NCBI RefSeq assembly: GCF_030005555.1 | Contig: NZ_JASCQG010000001.1 | Location: 310,001 to 374,000 of the forward strand | Length of the DNA: 64,000 nucleotides | Source: Empedobacter sedimenti | Lineage (GTDB): Bacteria > Bacteroidota > Bacteroidia > Flavobacteriales > Weeksellaceae | Direction: 5' to 3' | Part shown: one piece after another, positions 42,144 through 50,450 of the stretch | How positions within the stretch are numbered: the stretch's first letter is position 1 | Layout of the letters: the number at the start of each line of letters is the position of its first letter | Position numbers and translations under genes: made by a program | Notes under the pieces: model-generated | Told to the model about the DNA's origin: nothing | What the model saw: the letters and a program-made list of their open reading frames with translations, nothing else | Database searches by the model: none

Positions 42144-42172
42144 AAAAAAGGGAAAATTAATTTCCCTTTTTT
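42144..42172 (+). terminator. terminator after ABC-F gene
   Basis: A 12-bp stem (AAAAAAGGGAAA 42144-42155, TTTCCCTTTTTT 42161-42172) with a 5-base loop, right after the stop codon. Confidence 0.85.
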
Positions 42173-42240
42173 CATTATAAATAAAATATTAATTTAACAC
42201 TTCTATGATTTTGATTAGCGGAATTAACAATGTAAACGTT

Positions 42241-42248
42241 TATATTTG
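42241..42248 (+). promoter_or_regulatory. candidate -7 box for the desaturase gene
   Basis: TATATTTG is an exact TAnnTTTG, 21 bp before the ATG at 42270. TTTG at 42210-42213 is 27 bp upstream, longer than the usual 19. Confidence 0.4.
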
Positions 42249-42269
42249 TAAAAATTTATTAGAATAGTA

Positions 42270-43025
42270 ATGACAGCAGTAATCATTATCTTTATCGTAC
42301 ATTGGTACGCCTCTCTATTTTTTCAAACTTTTTTTCATCACAGATATGCATCGCATGCAATGTTTACAATGTCGAGAGCTTGGGAAAAAATATTTCATGT
42401 TTTAGCATGGGTTTTTCAAGGTTCATCTTACTTAAGTCCTTATACTTATGGAGTTATGCACAGACATCACCATGCGTATGCTGATACAGAAAAAGATCCT
42501 CACTCTCCACAATACGATCATAATTTTTTCTCTATGATGTGGAGAACACGTATTGTTTACAATGACATTGATCACGATAAAACACAAGTTTTAGAAAAAT
42601 TTAAAAAAGGCGTTCCTTCTTGGCGTTCTTGGGATAAATTTGCTGGTAACAATGCTGTTAGATTAGCATGGGTAGTTATCTATATTTTAATTTATATGGC
42701 AGTTGATGCTCCGTTATGGACATATTTTGTATTCATTCCGATGCAAGTCCTTATGAGTCCATTACATGGAGTTATTATCAACTGGTTTTCGCACAAATTA
42801 GGATACAGAAATTATGATGTTGGAGATACTTCGACTAACTTAATGCCTATCGATTGGTTAATGTGGGGAGAATGTTTACATAACAATCATCACAAATTTG
42901 GTGGTCGTCCAAATTTTGCAGTTAAAAAATGGGAATTTGACCCTATGTATCCATGTATTTGGGCTATGAATAAACTGAATATTATTCAGTTCAAAAAAGG
43001 AAAATTAGACACAGATTATATGTAA
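42270..43025 (+). CDS. membrane fatty-acid (acyl-CoA) desaturase
   Basis: A 251-residue integral membrane desaturase with the three diiron histidine boxes: HHRYASH (23-29), HRHHH (64-68) and HNNHH (about 208-212). Four hydrophobic stretches (about residues 2-22, 40-60, 130-150 and 152-172) fit the usual topology with boxes on the cytoplasmic side. It introduces a cis double bond in acyl chains, probably to adjust membrane fluidity. It is shorter than the fungal/plant type. It is a single-gene unit with its own candidate promoter and a strong terminator. Confidence 0.85.
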   Translation: MTAVIIIFIVHWYASLFFQTFFHHRYASHAMFTMSRAWEKIFHVLAWVFQGSSYLSPYTYGVMHRHHHAYADTEKDPHSPQYDHNFFSMMWRTRIVYNDIDHDKTQVLEKFKKGVPSWRSWDKFAGNNAVRLAWVVIYILIYMAVDAPLWTYFVFIPMQVLMSPLHGVIINWFSHKLGYRNYDVGDTSTNLMPIDWLMWGECLHNNHHKFGGRPNFAVKKWEFDPMYPCIWAMNKLNIIQFKKGKLDTDYM

Positions 43026-43028
43026 AAT

Positions 43029-43061
43029 AAAAAAGCGATTCAGAGACTGAATCGCTTTTTT
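43029..43061. terminator. bidirectional terminator between convergent genes
   Basis: A 15-bp perfect stem (43029-43043 with 43047-43061) and a 3-base loop; contains GCGATTCAG/CTGAATCGC with A and T runs. Ends the desaturase gene and the convergent methyltransferase gene. Confidence 0.85.
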
Positions 43062-43671
43062 ATTTCTTCTCAAAAACACAACTTACTATATACTTTTTGA
43101 AATAGTTTTTCTGTTCTATTAATTTATAATCATCAAAAAATAAAGCTCTCAATTTTGGTAATTGATCAATATCTAATTTAATCACAACTCTAAAAAAACG
43201 CAACATCAAATTGGTTATACCTTTCTGCCAAGTTTTCTGATTCTCTACAAAATCTACATAAAACCACAACCCTTTCGTCTTTAAATACGAATTTAACTGG
43301 AAAAATAGTTCTTCTGCTTTGGTTTGATTAAAATGATCGAATAAAAAACTAGTAATAACTACATCATACTTTTCATCAGTTTTATAATCAAAAATATCTG
43401 CAACAATAAAATTAATTTCTAAATTAGAGACAGTTTCTTTCTTGGCTAATTCAATCATTTTCGAAGAAAAATCGACATAATCAATTTCAAGTTTAAGATT
43501 CAGTTTTTCCAATTCAGTTATCAATTTTCCAGCTCCTCCTCCAACCCACAAAATTTTATCATCATTTTTCAGATGCTTCAAAACTAAAAAGTGTGCTTGA
43601 TGTTGACGATTCAAGAAAATCAACTGACTCAATGAATGATAATATGGTGCAATAAAATTGTAATTCATCAT
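43060..43671 (-). CDS. class I SAM-dependent methyltransferase
   Basis: A 203-residue protein with a Rossmann methyltransferase fold: DKILWVGGGAGKLITELEKL (motif I, GGGAG variant of G-G-G), then IDYVDFSSKMIELAKKE (acidic D at strand 2), FIVADIFDY and YDVVITSFLFDHFNQ. The substrate is unknown; the family is of UbiE/biotin-like type. The gene overlaps the UbiA-like gene by 4 bp (ATGA), so the pair is probably a functional unit for modifying an isoprenoid or lipid headgroup, which is inference. Confidence 0.8.
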   Translation of the reverse strand: MMNYNFIAPYYHSLSQLIFLNRQHQAHFLVLKHLKNDDKILWVGGGAGKLITELEKLNLKLEIDYVDFSSKMIELAKKETVSNLEINFIVADIFDYKTDEKYDVVITSFLFDHFNQTKAEELFFQLNSYLKTKGLWFYVDFVENQKTWQKGITNLMLRFFRVVIKLDIDQLPKLRALFFDDYKLIEQKNYFKKYIVSCVFEKK

Positions 43672-44582
43672 TCAAATAAAACTACACCTAAAATACCACA
43701 AATTGCTTTCAGTAAAATCATTCCATCAATAGCAATTAAATAGTATAAAATAGGTTTTGGACGATTGAGTTTAAAAGCAAAAACAGCTAAACAAACTATA
43801 GGAATTAACATAAATAAGATACGATGAAATGGTAATCCGTACCATAACCCGAAAATTACAAAACTTAAAAACCCTAAAAATATTAAAGGTAAAATGATTC
43901 TGTTTAAAGTAAAATGATAACCATATTTTACAACAAAAGTTTTCAGATTTCTATTGCTATCATCTTCATAATCTTTCAAATCAAACAAAATTGCATTTAC
44001 CACGCAATACATAAACGTTTGTACAAACAGAAAATAAAATTTAGCATCAATTGTGTAATGTGTTTCATTTTTTAACATCAAAAATAAAACAGGCAAAAAA
44101 ACAGTCGTTATAGCCCACGTCCACCCTATTAAAAAAGGTTTCAGTAACATTGTTTTTCGTAAAGAAATACCAAACTTAAAATCGTAATATCCAAACGATA
44201 ACAAAGCTGTAACACCCAGTCCTAAAATCCATCTCCAAGACAAAATTTCGTAATTCGGTATACATTTTATTGTCAAAACGGTTCCTGCACAAATAGCTAC
44301 AACTAACAATAAATAGGTGAAATACTTGATTGGTTTTCTATAAGTAATATAAAATTGTATTCTGGGGTTTGGTGAAGCTTTCATCCGTATAGGAACACGA
44401 TAAGCGTATAAATAAAACAATACCGTAATAGAGCTAATAAATGAATAATATGCGATTGAATTGAAAGGTAATCCAATCTTGATATTCGTTTCTATATTTA
44501 AGGATAACGAAAGTAGTATTAAGAAAAAATTAGAAAAAAAGATATTTTCGATAATTCGATTCATTACTTTTTGTTCCTTCAT
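43668..44582 (-). CDS. UbiA-like prenyltransferase family membrane protein
   Basis: About 304 residues from the ATG at 44582; a TTG at 44612 or the ATG at 44564 are alternatives. It has eight or nine hydrophobic helices. The DLKDYEDDSNRNLKTFVVKY G segment corresponds to the second Asp-rich motif of UbiA prenyltransferases (D---D----G--T--V--G). The first motif (NDxxD) is not visible in the N-terminal third (SNFFLILLSLSLNIETNIKI), so catalytic activity is uncertain. Coupled to the methyltransferase gene by a 4-bp overlap. Confidence 0.65.
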   Translation of the reverse strand: MKEQKVMNRIIENIFFSNFFLILLSLSLNIETNIKIGLPFNSIAYYSFISSITVLFYLYAYRVPIRMKASPNPRIQFYITYRKPIKYFTYLLLVVAICAGTVLTIKCIPNYEILSWRWILGLGVTALLSFGYYDFKFGISLRKTMLLKPFLIGWTWAITTVFLPVLFLMLKNETHYTIDAKFYFLFVQTFMYCVVNAILFDLKDYEDDSNRNLKTFVVKYGYHFTLNRIILPLIFLGFLSFVIFGLWYGLPFHRILFMLIPIVCLAVFAFKLNRPKPILYYLIAIDGMILLKAICGILGVVLFE

Positions 44583-44754
44583 TCGATTATTTTTAATCTT
44601 TCGATAAATCAAATGTAAGATTTTTCTATTTTTTATCGAATCATTTCCACAATAAAATCTAGAAAAAATGCAACTTCGTGTAAAATTGAAATCGTTAATT
44701 TTTAAAATTGATTATCTTTAACATTATTTAGAATTACAATCAAACACAACAAAA

Positions 44755-45468
44755 ATGATAAACAAAAAAGTGAACAGCATCGAAGAAGCGCTTCAAGGAG
44801 TTGAAAGCGGTATGACGCTTGCTGTTGGAGGCTTTGGACTTTCTGGAATTCCCGAAAATCTTATTCAAGGTTTAGTGGACAAAAAAATCAATAATCTTAC
44901 CTGTATCAGTAATAATGCTGGTGTAGATGATTTTGGTTTGGGATTATTATTACAAGGACGACAAATCAAAAAAATGATTTCTTCTTATGTTGGAGAAAAT
45001 GCTGAATTTGAACGTCAAATGCTTTCTGGTGAATTAGAAGTTGAATTGATTCCGCAAGGAACATTAGCTACTCGCTTAATGGCTGCGGGTTATGGAATGC
45101 CTGCAATTTTTACACCTGCTGGAGTTGGAACTGAAGTTGCTGAAGGAAAAGAGATCAGAAAATTTACCTTTCACGGAATCGAAAAAGAATATTTGTTAGA
45201 ATATGCTTTCGAGCCTGATTTTGCAATTGTAAAAGCGTGGAAAGGTGATACGGCAGGAAATTTAGTTTTCCGAGGTGCAACAGCAAATTTCAATCATCCA
45301 GCTGCTATGTGTGGAAAAATTACAATTGCCGAAGTGGAAGAATTGGTAGAAATTGGAGAATTAGATCCAAATCAAATTCATACGCCTGGTGTTTATGTCA
45401 ATCGAATTATTCAAGGTGCGAAATACGAAAAACGTATCGAAAATAGAACTGTTCAACCTAAATCATAA
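44755..45468 (+). CDS. scoA: succinyl-CoA:3-ketoacid CoA-transferase, subunit A
   Basis: A 237-residue alpha subunit with the glycine-rich CoA-binding pattern LAVGGFGLSGIPENLIQGLV (about residues 22-41) and SNNAGVDDFGLGLLL, then FTPAGVGTEVAEGKEI and DFAIVKAWKGDTAGNLVFRG. With subunit B (5 bp downstream) it transfers CoA from succinyl-CoA to acetoacetate, for use of ketone bodies or branched-chain breakdown products. It acts in the cytoplasm as a heterotetramer. Two genes and a terminator form the unit. Confidence 0.92.
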   Translation: MINKKVNSIEEALQGVESGMTLAVGGFGLSGIPENLIQGLVDKKINNLTCISNNAGVDDFGLGLLLQGRQIKKMISSYVGENAEFERQMLSGELEVELIPQGTLATRLMAAGYGMPAIFTPAGVGTEVAEGKEIRKFTFHGIEKEYLLEYAFEPDFAIVKAWKGDTAGNLVFRGATANFNHPAAMCGKITIAEVEELVEIGELDPNQIHTPGVYVNRIIQGAKYEKRIENRTVQPKS

Positions 45469-45473
45469 AAAAA

Positions 45474-46130
45474 ATGCTAGATAAAAATGGAATTGCAAAA
45501 CGTATTGCAAAAGAAGTACAAAACGGATTTTATGTGAATTTAGGTATCGGAATTCCGACATTGGTTGCCAATTATATTCCTGAAAATGTAAATGTTGTTT
45601 TACAATCAGAGAATGGTTTATTAGGAATGGGACCTTTCCCTATCGATGGTGAAGAAGATCCTGATTTTATCAATGCGGGTAAACAAACGATTACAACTTT
45701 ACCAGGTTCAGTTTTCTTTGATTCGGCAATGAGTTTCGGAATGATTCGCGCACGAAAAATCAATTTAACAATTCTTGGTGCAATGGAAGTTTCGGAAAAT
45801 GGTGATATTGCCAACTGGAAAATTCCTGGAAAAATGGTAAAAGGAATGGGCGGCGCAATGGATTTGGTTGCTTCGGCTGATAATATTATTGTAGCGATGC
45901 AACACGTGAACAAAGCTGGAGAATCTAAATTATTAAAAGAATGTACACTTCCTTTGACTGGAATAAAATGTGTCAAAAAAATTGTTACTGAATTAGCTGT
46001 TTTAGAAGTTTTACCAGAAGGTGGTTTCAAATTATTGGAACGAGCACCTGGAATTTCTGTTGAAGACATCAAAAATGCAACTGAAGGAAAATTAATCATA
46101 GAAGGAGAAATTCCCGAAATGATTTTATAA
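45474..46130 (+). CDS. scoB: succinyl-CoA:3-ketoacid CoA-transferase, subunit B
   Basis: A 218-residue beta subunit. The catalytic glutamate that forms the CoA thioester is E46 in LQSENGLLG, and the GIGIPTL segment (24-30) and PGKMVKGMGGAMDLVA are characteristic of the family. The reverse strand has a 217-codon open frame here, which I regard as a shadow. The gene starts 5 bp after subunit A, indicating one mRNA, and is followed by a hairpin at 46145. Confidence 0.92.
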   Translation: MLDKNGIAKRIAKEVQNGFYVNLGIGIPTLVANYIPENVNVVLQSENGLLGMGPFPIDGEEDPDFINAGKQTITTLPGSVFFDSAMSFGMIRARKINLTILGAMEVSENGDIANWKIPGKMVKGMGGAMDLVASADNIIVAMQHVNKAGESKLLKECTLPLTGIKCVKKIVTELAVLEVLPEGGFKLLERAPGISVEDIKNATEGKLIIEGEIPEMIL

Positions 46131-46144
46131 AAAATAAAGATTAG

Positions 46145-46174
46145 AAAGGAAAGTTGAAAAGCTTTCCTTTTTTT
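46145..46174 (+). terminator. terminator after the CoA-transferase operon
   Basis: A 9-bp stem (AAAGGAAAG 46145-46153, CTTTCCTTT 46162-46170) with an 8-base loop followed by T residues. Confidence 0.75.
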
Positions 46175-46219
46175 ATGCTCGATTTGTTTAACTTTATTCA
46201 AATTAATACTTAAAAATCG

Positions 46220-48505
46220 ATGCAAACAAAATTACTAATCACTCTACTTTCACTCAATTCACTTGCTTTTGCACAGCAACAGAATTTAGTGAAATATGTG
46301 AATCCAATGATTGGAACAGAAAAAATGGGACATACTTTCCCTGGTGCAACTGTTCCTTTTGGCGCAGTACAATTAAGTCCTGAAACGGATTCTATTCCTT
46401 ATGCTGTCAATCACAAATACAATCCAAAAGTTTATGATTATTGTGCAGGTTATCGTTTTGAGGATAAAACAATAACAGGATTTAGTCATACACATTTTAA
46501 TGGAACAGGACATTCTGATTTGGGTGATTTTTTGATTATGCCAACTGTAGGAAAATTAAAACTGAATCCCGGAACTGCTCAAAATCCTGAGAGTGGTTAT
46601 CGTTCTCGATTTTCACATCAAAATGAAACTGCCGAAGCGGGGTATTACAAAGTGAAATTGGATGATTACAATATTTGGGCAGAAATGACCGCTTCTACGC
46701 GCGTTGGTTTTCATCAATATACATTTCCAAAATCGGTTGATTCACATATTATTTTGGATTTGAATGCTGGAATTTATAATTACGATGACAAAAATACGTG
46801 GACATATGTTCGCGTGGTGAATGATACATTGATTACAGGTTATCGACAAACACGCGGTTGGGCAAGAAATAGAACGGTTTATTTTGCGATGACTTTTTCA
46901 AAACCATTCAAAAATTATGGACAGAAAAATGAAGACGGTCAAGTTGATTATAAATGTTTTTGGAGAAAATGGAACCAAGATCAAAACTTTCCATTAATCG
47001 AAGGAAAAAAGATTAAAATGTATTTTGATTTTGATACAGAAAAAAATGAAAAAGTAAAGATTAAATTTGCAATTTCTCCAGTTAGTCAAACTAATGCGTT
47101 AGAAAATTTGACAACAGAAATTCCACACTGGAATTTTGAACAAGTGCGTAATGAAGCAAAAGAAAATTGGAACAAAGAATTGAATCGAATTCAGATTAAA
47201 GCTTCAGAAAATGATAAAATAAATTTCTACACAGCAATGTATCATACCTTCATCAATCCGACAACTTATATGGATGTGAATGGTCAATACAAAGGTTTGG
47301 ATCAAGAAATTCATCAAGCCAAAGGTTTTACAAATTATACTACATTTTCACTTTGGGATACCTATCGTGCGTTACATCCGTTGTTCAATATCATTCAGCC
47401 AAAACGCAACAATGATATGGTAAAATCAATGATGAAACATTATGAGCAAAACCCTATCAAAATGTTACCAATTTGGTCACATTACGCTAATGAAAATTGG
47501 TGTATGAGTGGTTATCATTCGGTTACAGTAATTGCAGATGCAATTGTAAAAGGAACTTATGATGGTGAAGCAAATGCTGCCTTAGATGCTTGTATTGTAA
47601 CAGCAAATAAACGTGATTACGAAGGAATTGGAGATTATATCGACAAAGGTTATATTCCTGCAGAGAAAAATGGAACTTCAATTTCGAATACGTTAGAATA
47701 TGCTTTTGATGATTGGTCGATTGCGCAAGCGGCAAAAAAATTGAATCGAATGGATGTCTATGAAACATTTATGAAGCGTTCTGAAAATTGGAAAAATAAT
47801 TACGATCCTTCGATTGGATTTATGCGTCCACGATTGACTGATGGAAGTTTCAAGAAAGAATTTGATCCATTGAATACACATGGACAAGGTTTTATTGAAG
47901 GAAATTCGTGGAATTTCAGCTTTTTTGTTCCTCAAAATCCAAATGGATTAATTGAAGCAAAGGGCGGAAAAAAGAAGTTTGGAGCAAAATTGGACGAATT
48001 ATTTACGATGCATTTACCAGACGAATATTTTGCAGATACTGAAGATATCACTCGTGAAGGTATAATCGGTGGTTATGTTCATGGAAATGAGCCGGCACAC
48101 CACGTAGCGTATTTATATAATTGGGCTGGACAAGCATGGAAAACACAAGAAAAAATTAGAATGATTTTGGATATGCAATACAAGCCAACGCCTGATGGCC
48201 TGGGCGGAAATGATGATACTGGACAAATGAGTGCGTGGTATATTTTTAGTGCTTTAGGTTTTTATCCTGTTCAACAAGGTTCGACGGATTATGCAATTGG
48301 AAGTCCTTTGGTAGAGCATGCTGTGTTGAATTTAGAAAACGGAAAACAATTTGAAATTGACGTTAAAAATCAATCGAAAAAGAATGTCTACATTCAGAAA
48401 ATAGAATTGAATGGGAAAACTTATTCTTCGTTTAATTTGAACCATTTTGATATTATAAACGGTGGAAAAATTACCTTTTACATGAGTGACAAACCTAAAA
48501 AATAA
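46220..48505 (+). CDS. GH92 family glycosidase (alpha-mannosidase type)
   Basis: A 761-residue exported enzyme with signal peptide (residues 1-19). GH92 landmarks: VNPMIGTEKMGHTFPGATVP FGAVQLSPET near the N-terminus, FSHTHFNGTGHSDLGDFLIM P, the LWDTYRALHPLFN segment, EGIGDYIDKGYIP and the catalytic-domain motif GGNDDTGQMSAWY. GH92 enzymes remove alpha-linked mannose from N-glycans with Ca2+. The N-terminal beta-sandwich and C-terminal (alpha/alpha)6 barrel are both present. No SusCD pair is adjacent, so it is a lone hydrolase. Confidence 0.9.
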   Translation: MQTKLLITLLSLNSLAFAQQQNLVKYVNPMIGTEKMGHTFPGATVPFGAVQLSPETDSIPYAVNHKYNPKVYDYCAGYRFEDKTITGFSHTHFNGTGHSDLGDFLIMPTVGKLKLNPGTAQNPESGYRSRFSHQNETAEAGYYKVKLDDYNIWAEMTASTRVGFHQYTFPKSVDSHIILDLNAGIYNYDDKNTWTYVRVVNDTLITGYRQTRGWARNRTVYFAMTFSKPFKNYGQKNEDGQVDYKCFWRKWNQDQNFPLIEGKKIKMYFDFDTEKNEKVKIKFAISPVSQTNALENLTTEIPHWNFEQVRNEAKENWNKELNRIQIKASENDKINFYTAMYHTFINPTTYMDVNGQYKGLDQEIHQAKGFTNYTTFSLWDTYRALHPLFNIIQPKRNNDMVKSMMKHYEQNPIKMLPIWSHYANENWCMSGYHSVTVIADAIVKGTYDGEANAALDACIVTANKRDYEGIGDYIDKGYIPAEKNGTSISNTLEYAFDDWSIAQAAKKLNRMDVYETFMKRSENWKNNYDPSIGFMRPRLTDGSFKKEFDPLNTHGQGFIEGNSWNFSFFVPQNPNGLIEAKGGKKKFGAKLDELFTMHLPDEYFADTEDITREGIIGGYVHGNEPAHHVAYLYNWAGQAWKTQEKIRMILDMQYKPTPDGLGGNDDTGQMSAWYIFSALGFYPVQQGSTDYAIGSPLVEHAVLNLENGKQFEIDVKNQSKKNVYIQKIELNGKTYSSFNLNHFDIINGGKITFYMSDKPKK

Positions 48506-48590
48506 ACGTTAAATATTGTATAATTAGATAAATATGTTTGACAACTTGAAGAATAATGATTAATTTAATTCAAATTTAAAAATCTAAACC

Positions 48591-48722
48591 ATGGCTAAAA
48601 AAGCAAAAAAAGAAGAAAATCATTTACAAGTTTTAGTGGATAAATTGAAAGATCCGAAACATAAACAATTAGTTCAAAGTAATCGAATGAAAAAGAAGTT
48701 ACGTAATAACGCAAAAAACTAA
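48591..48722 (+). CDS. small basic lysine-rich protein (43 residues)
   Basis: ATG at 48591 opens MAKKAKKEENHLQVLVDKLK and continues to KKLRNNAKN-stop at 48720-48722. It is 43 residues, strongly basic and predicted helical. It is located 86 bp after GH92 and followed by a hairpin at 48746, so it looks like an independent small gene. It may be a nucleic-acid- or ribosome-associated peptide; function unknown. Length and composition argue for a real gene, but conservation has not been tested. Confidence 0.6.
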   Translation: MAKKAKKEENHLQVLVDKLKDPKHKQLVQSNRMKKKLRNNAKN

Positions 48723-48745
48723 TTTGACTAATTACTAAATAAAAA

Positions 48746-48769
48746 AAAACCACTCAATTGAGTGGTTTT
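48746..48769. terminator. palindromic terminator
   Basis: A 24-bp perfect palindrome (AAAACCACTCAA/TTGAGTGGTTTT), in A- and T-rich surroundings, between the small basic gene and the convergent rimO gene. Confidence 0.8.
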
Positions 48770-48790
48770 CTGTTTATTATATTAATCTAC

Positions 48791-50095
48791 TTAATCAATT
48801 ACTTTACCAATTAAATCGAATTCATATGCTTCAATAATTTCTACATTTACAAAATCACCTATTGGTAAATAGGTATCAATTGCAGAAATTAATACTTCAT
48901 TATCTACATCTGGAGAATCGTGCTCTGTACGTCCAATAAAGTTATCACCTTCTTTACGATCAATCATTACTCTAAATTGTTTACCAATTTTTTCTTGATT
49001 CAAATCGTATGAAATCTGCGATTGGATTTCCATAATTTCTTCAACACGTTGTTGTTTCACTTCTTCAGGAACATCGTCAACTAAATTATATGCATGTGTA
49101 TTTTCTTCGTGAGAATAAGTAAAACATCCTAAACGATCAAATTTTTGCTCCTGTACCCAAGCTTTCATTTCCTGAAAATCTTCTTCAGTTTCACCTGGAT
49201 AACCGCAAATCAAAGTTGTTCGAATAGTCATATCTGGAACTTTTGTGCGGAAAGCTTCTAATAAAGCATTTGTTTTCTCCTTAGTTGTACCACGACGCAT
49301 AGATTTTAGAATATTTGTCGAAATATGTTGTAACGGAATATCTAAGTAATTACAAACTTTAGGTTCTTCACGTATCACATCTAACACATCTTCTGGGAAA
49401 CCAGCTGGGAAAGCGTAATGTAAACGAATCCACTCGATTCCTTCAATTTTAACCAATTCTTTTAACAAAGAAGCTAATTCACGTTTTTTATAAATATCTA
49501 AACCATAATACGTTAAATCTTGCGCAATCAAAATCAGTTCTTTTGTACCATTTTTAGCTAGTTTAGTTGCTTCCGTAACTAAATCTTCAATTGGACGAGA
49601 AACATTACCTCCACGCATCAAAGGAATAGCGCAAAAAGAACAAGGACGATCACAACCTTCAGCAATTTTAAGATAAGCATAATGACGAGGAGTTGTCGTT
49701 AAACGTTCACCAACCAATTCGTGCTTATAATCAGCTCCTAAAGCTTTCAATAGTAAAGGTAATTCTCTCGTTCCGAAATACTGATCAACATCTGGAATTT
49801 GTTCTAACAAGTCTGGTTTATAACGTTCAGATAAACATCCTGTCACAAAAACTTTTTCTACTAAACCTTCCTCTTTACGTTGAACATAATCTAAAATTGT
49901 ATCAATACTTTCTTCTTTGGCATTATCAATAAAACCACATGTATTAATTACTACTATATCTCCAGATTGCTCATGAACAACATCTTTCCCATTGGCTTTT
50001 AATTGTCCCATCAACACCTCAGAATCGTATACATTTTTAGAACATCCTAACGTAATTACATTAATTTTCTTTTTTCCAGTCGATTTCGTACGCAT
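48791..50095 (-). CDS. rimO: ribosomal protein S12 methylthiotransferase RimO
   Basis: A 434-residue radical-SAM methylthiotransferase. It has the N-terminal UPF0004 domain (INVITLGCSKNVYDSEVLMG, with C18, then INTCGF and VTGCLSERY cysteines), the radical SAM motif CDRPCSFCAIPLMRG and a C-terminal TRAM domain. The ALGADY and GTRELPLLL segments and the overall sequence fit RimO rather than MiaB. It transfers methylthio to Asp of ribosomal protein S12 (Asp89 in E. coli). It has its own -7 box, TAATTTTG (50121-50114, minus strand). Confidence 0.92.
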   Translation of the reverse strand: MRTKSTGKKKINVITLGCSKNVYDSEVLMGQLKANGKDVVHEQSGDIVVINTCGFIDNAKEESIDTILDYVQRKEEGLVEKVFVTGCLSERYKPDLLEQIPDVDQYFGTRELPLLLKALGADYKHELVGERLTTTPRHYAYLKIAEGCDRPCSFCAIPLMRGGNVSRPIEDLVTEATKLAKNGTKELILIAQDLTYYGLDIYKKRELASLLKELVKIEGIEWIRLHYAFPAGFPEDVLDVIREEPKVCNYLDIPLQHISTNILKSMRRGTTKEKTNALLEAFRTKVPDMTIRTTLICGYPGETEEDFQEMKAWVQEQKFDRLGCFTYSHEENTHAYNLVDDVPEEVKQQRVEEIMEIQSQISYDLNQEKIGKQFRVMIDRKEGDNFIGRTEHDSPDVDNEVLISAIDTYLPIGDFVNVEIIEAYEFDLIGKVID

Positions 50096-50450
50096 TACTA
50101 TAATTTAAGTCTGCAAAATTACGAAATTTTTTAATGGTTTTACTTGATTATTGTATCGAAAACTTTGTCAAATCAATATTGAGAAGTATTCAAAATAAAA
50201 AAATAGCCATTTATAATTATTTAATTCAAAAAAAAAATCTACAATTCTAACGTAATTATTATAAATTTTATAAAAATAACTATCTAATTATCATGATATT
50301 AAAATTTACTTAAAGTTACTTTATGATAGTAGTTATTAATTCAGAAATGTATAATTTTATTCTAAATTAGTATTTTAAGTTTAGCTGAGGATGAAATTTT
50401 TCAATCTAAAGCAAAAGGTCAAGAATTATCTTGACCTTTTTTATTTTATA
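50096..50450. other. AT-rich intergenic region without a gene
   Basis: About 355 bp, very AT-rich. It holds the rimO -7 box (50114-50121, minus) and, at its right end, the hairpin at 50413-50440. I see no convincing ORF or RNA gene. The plus-strand segment 50390-50440 ends in a perfect hairpin plus T run, but has no evident promoter. Confidence 0.6.
50413..50440. terminator. hairpin terminator
   Basis: A 10-bp perfect stem (AAAAGGTCAA 50413-50422, TTGACCTTTT 50431-50440) with an 8-base loop and flanking A/T runs. It would end the minus-strand glycosyltransferase transcript. Confidence 0.75.

Noticed and set aside
45572-46225. Long minus-strand open frame opposite subunit B of the CoA-transferase
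   Set aside because: It is a 217-codon frame but lies wholly opposite a well-conserved gene, has no family resemblance and its composition follows from the coding strand.
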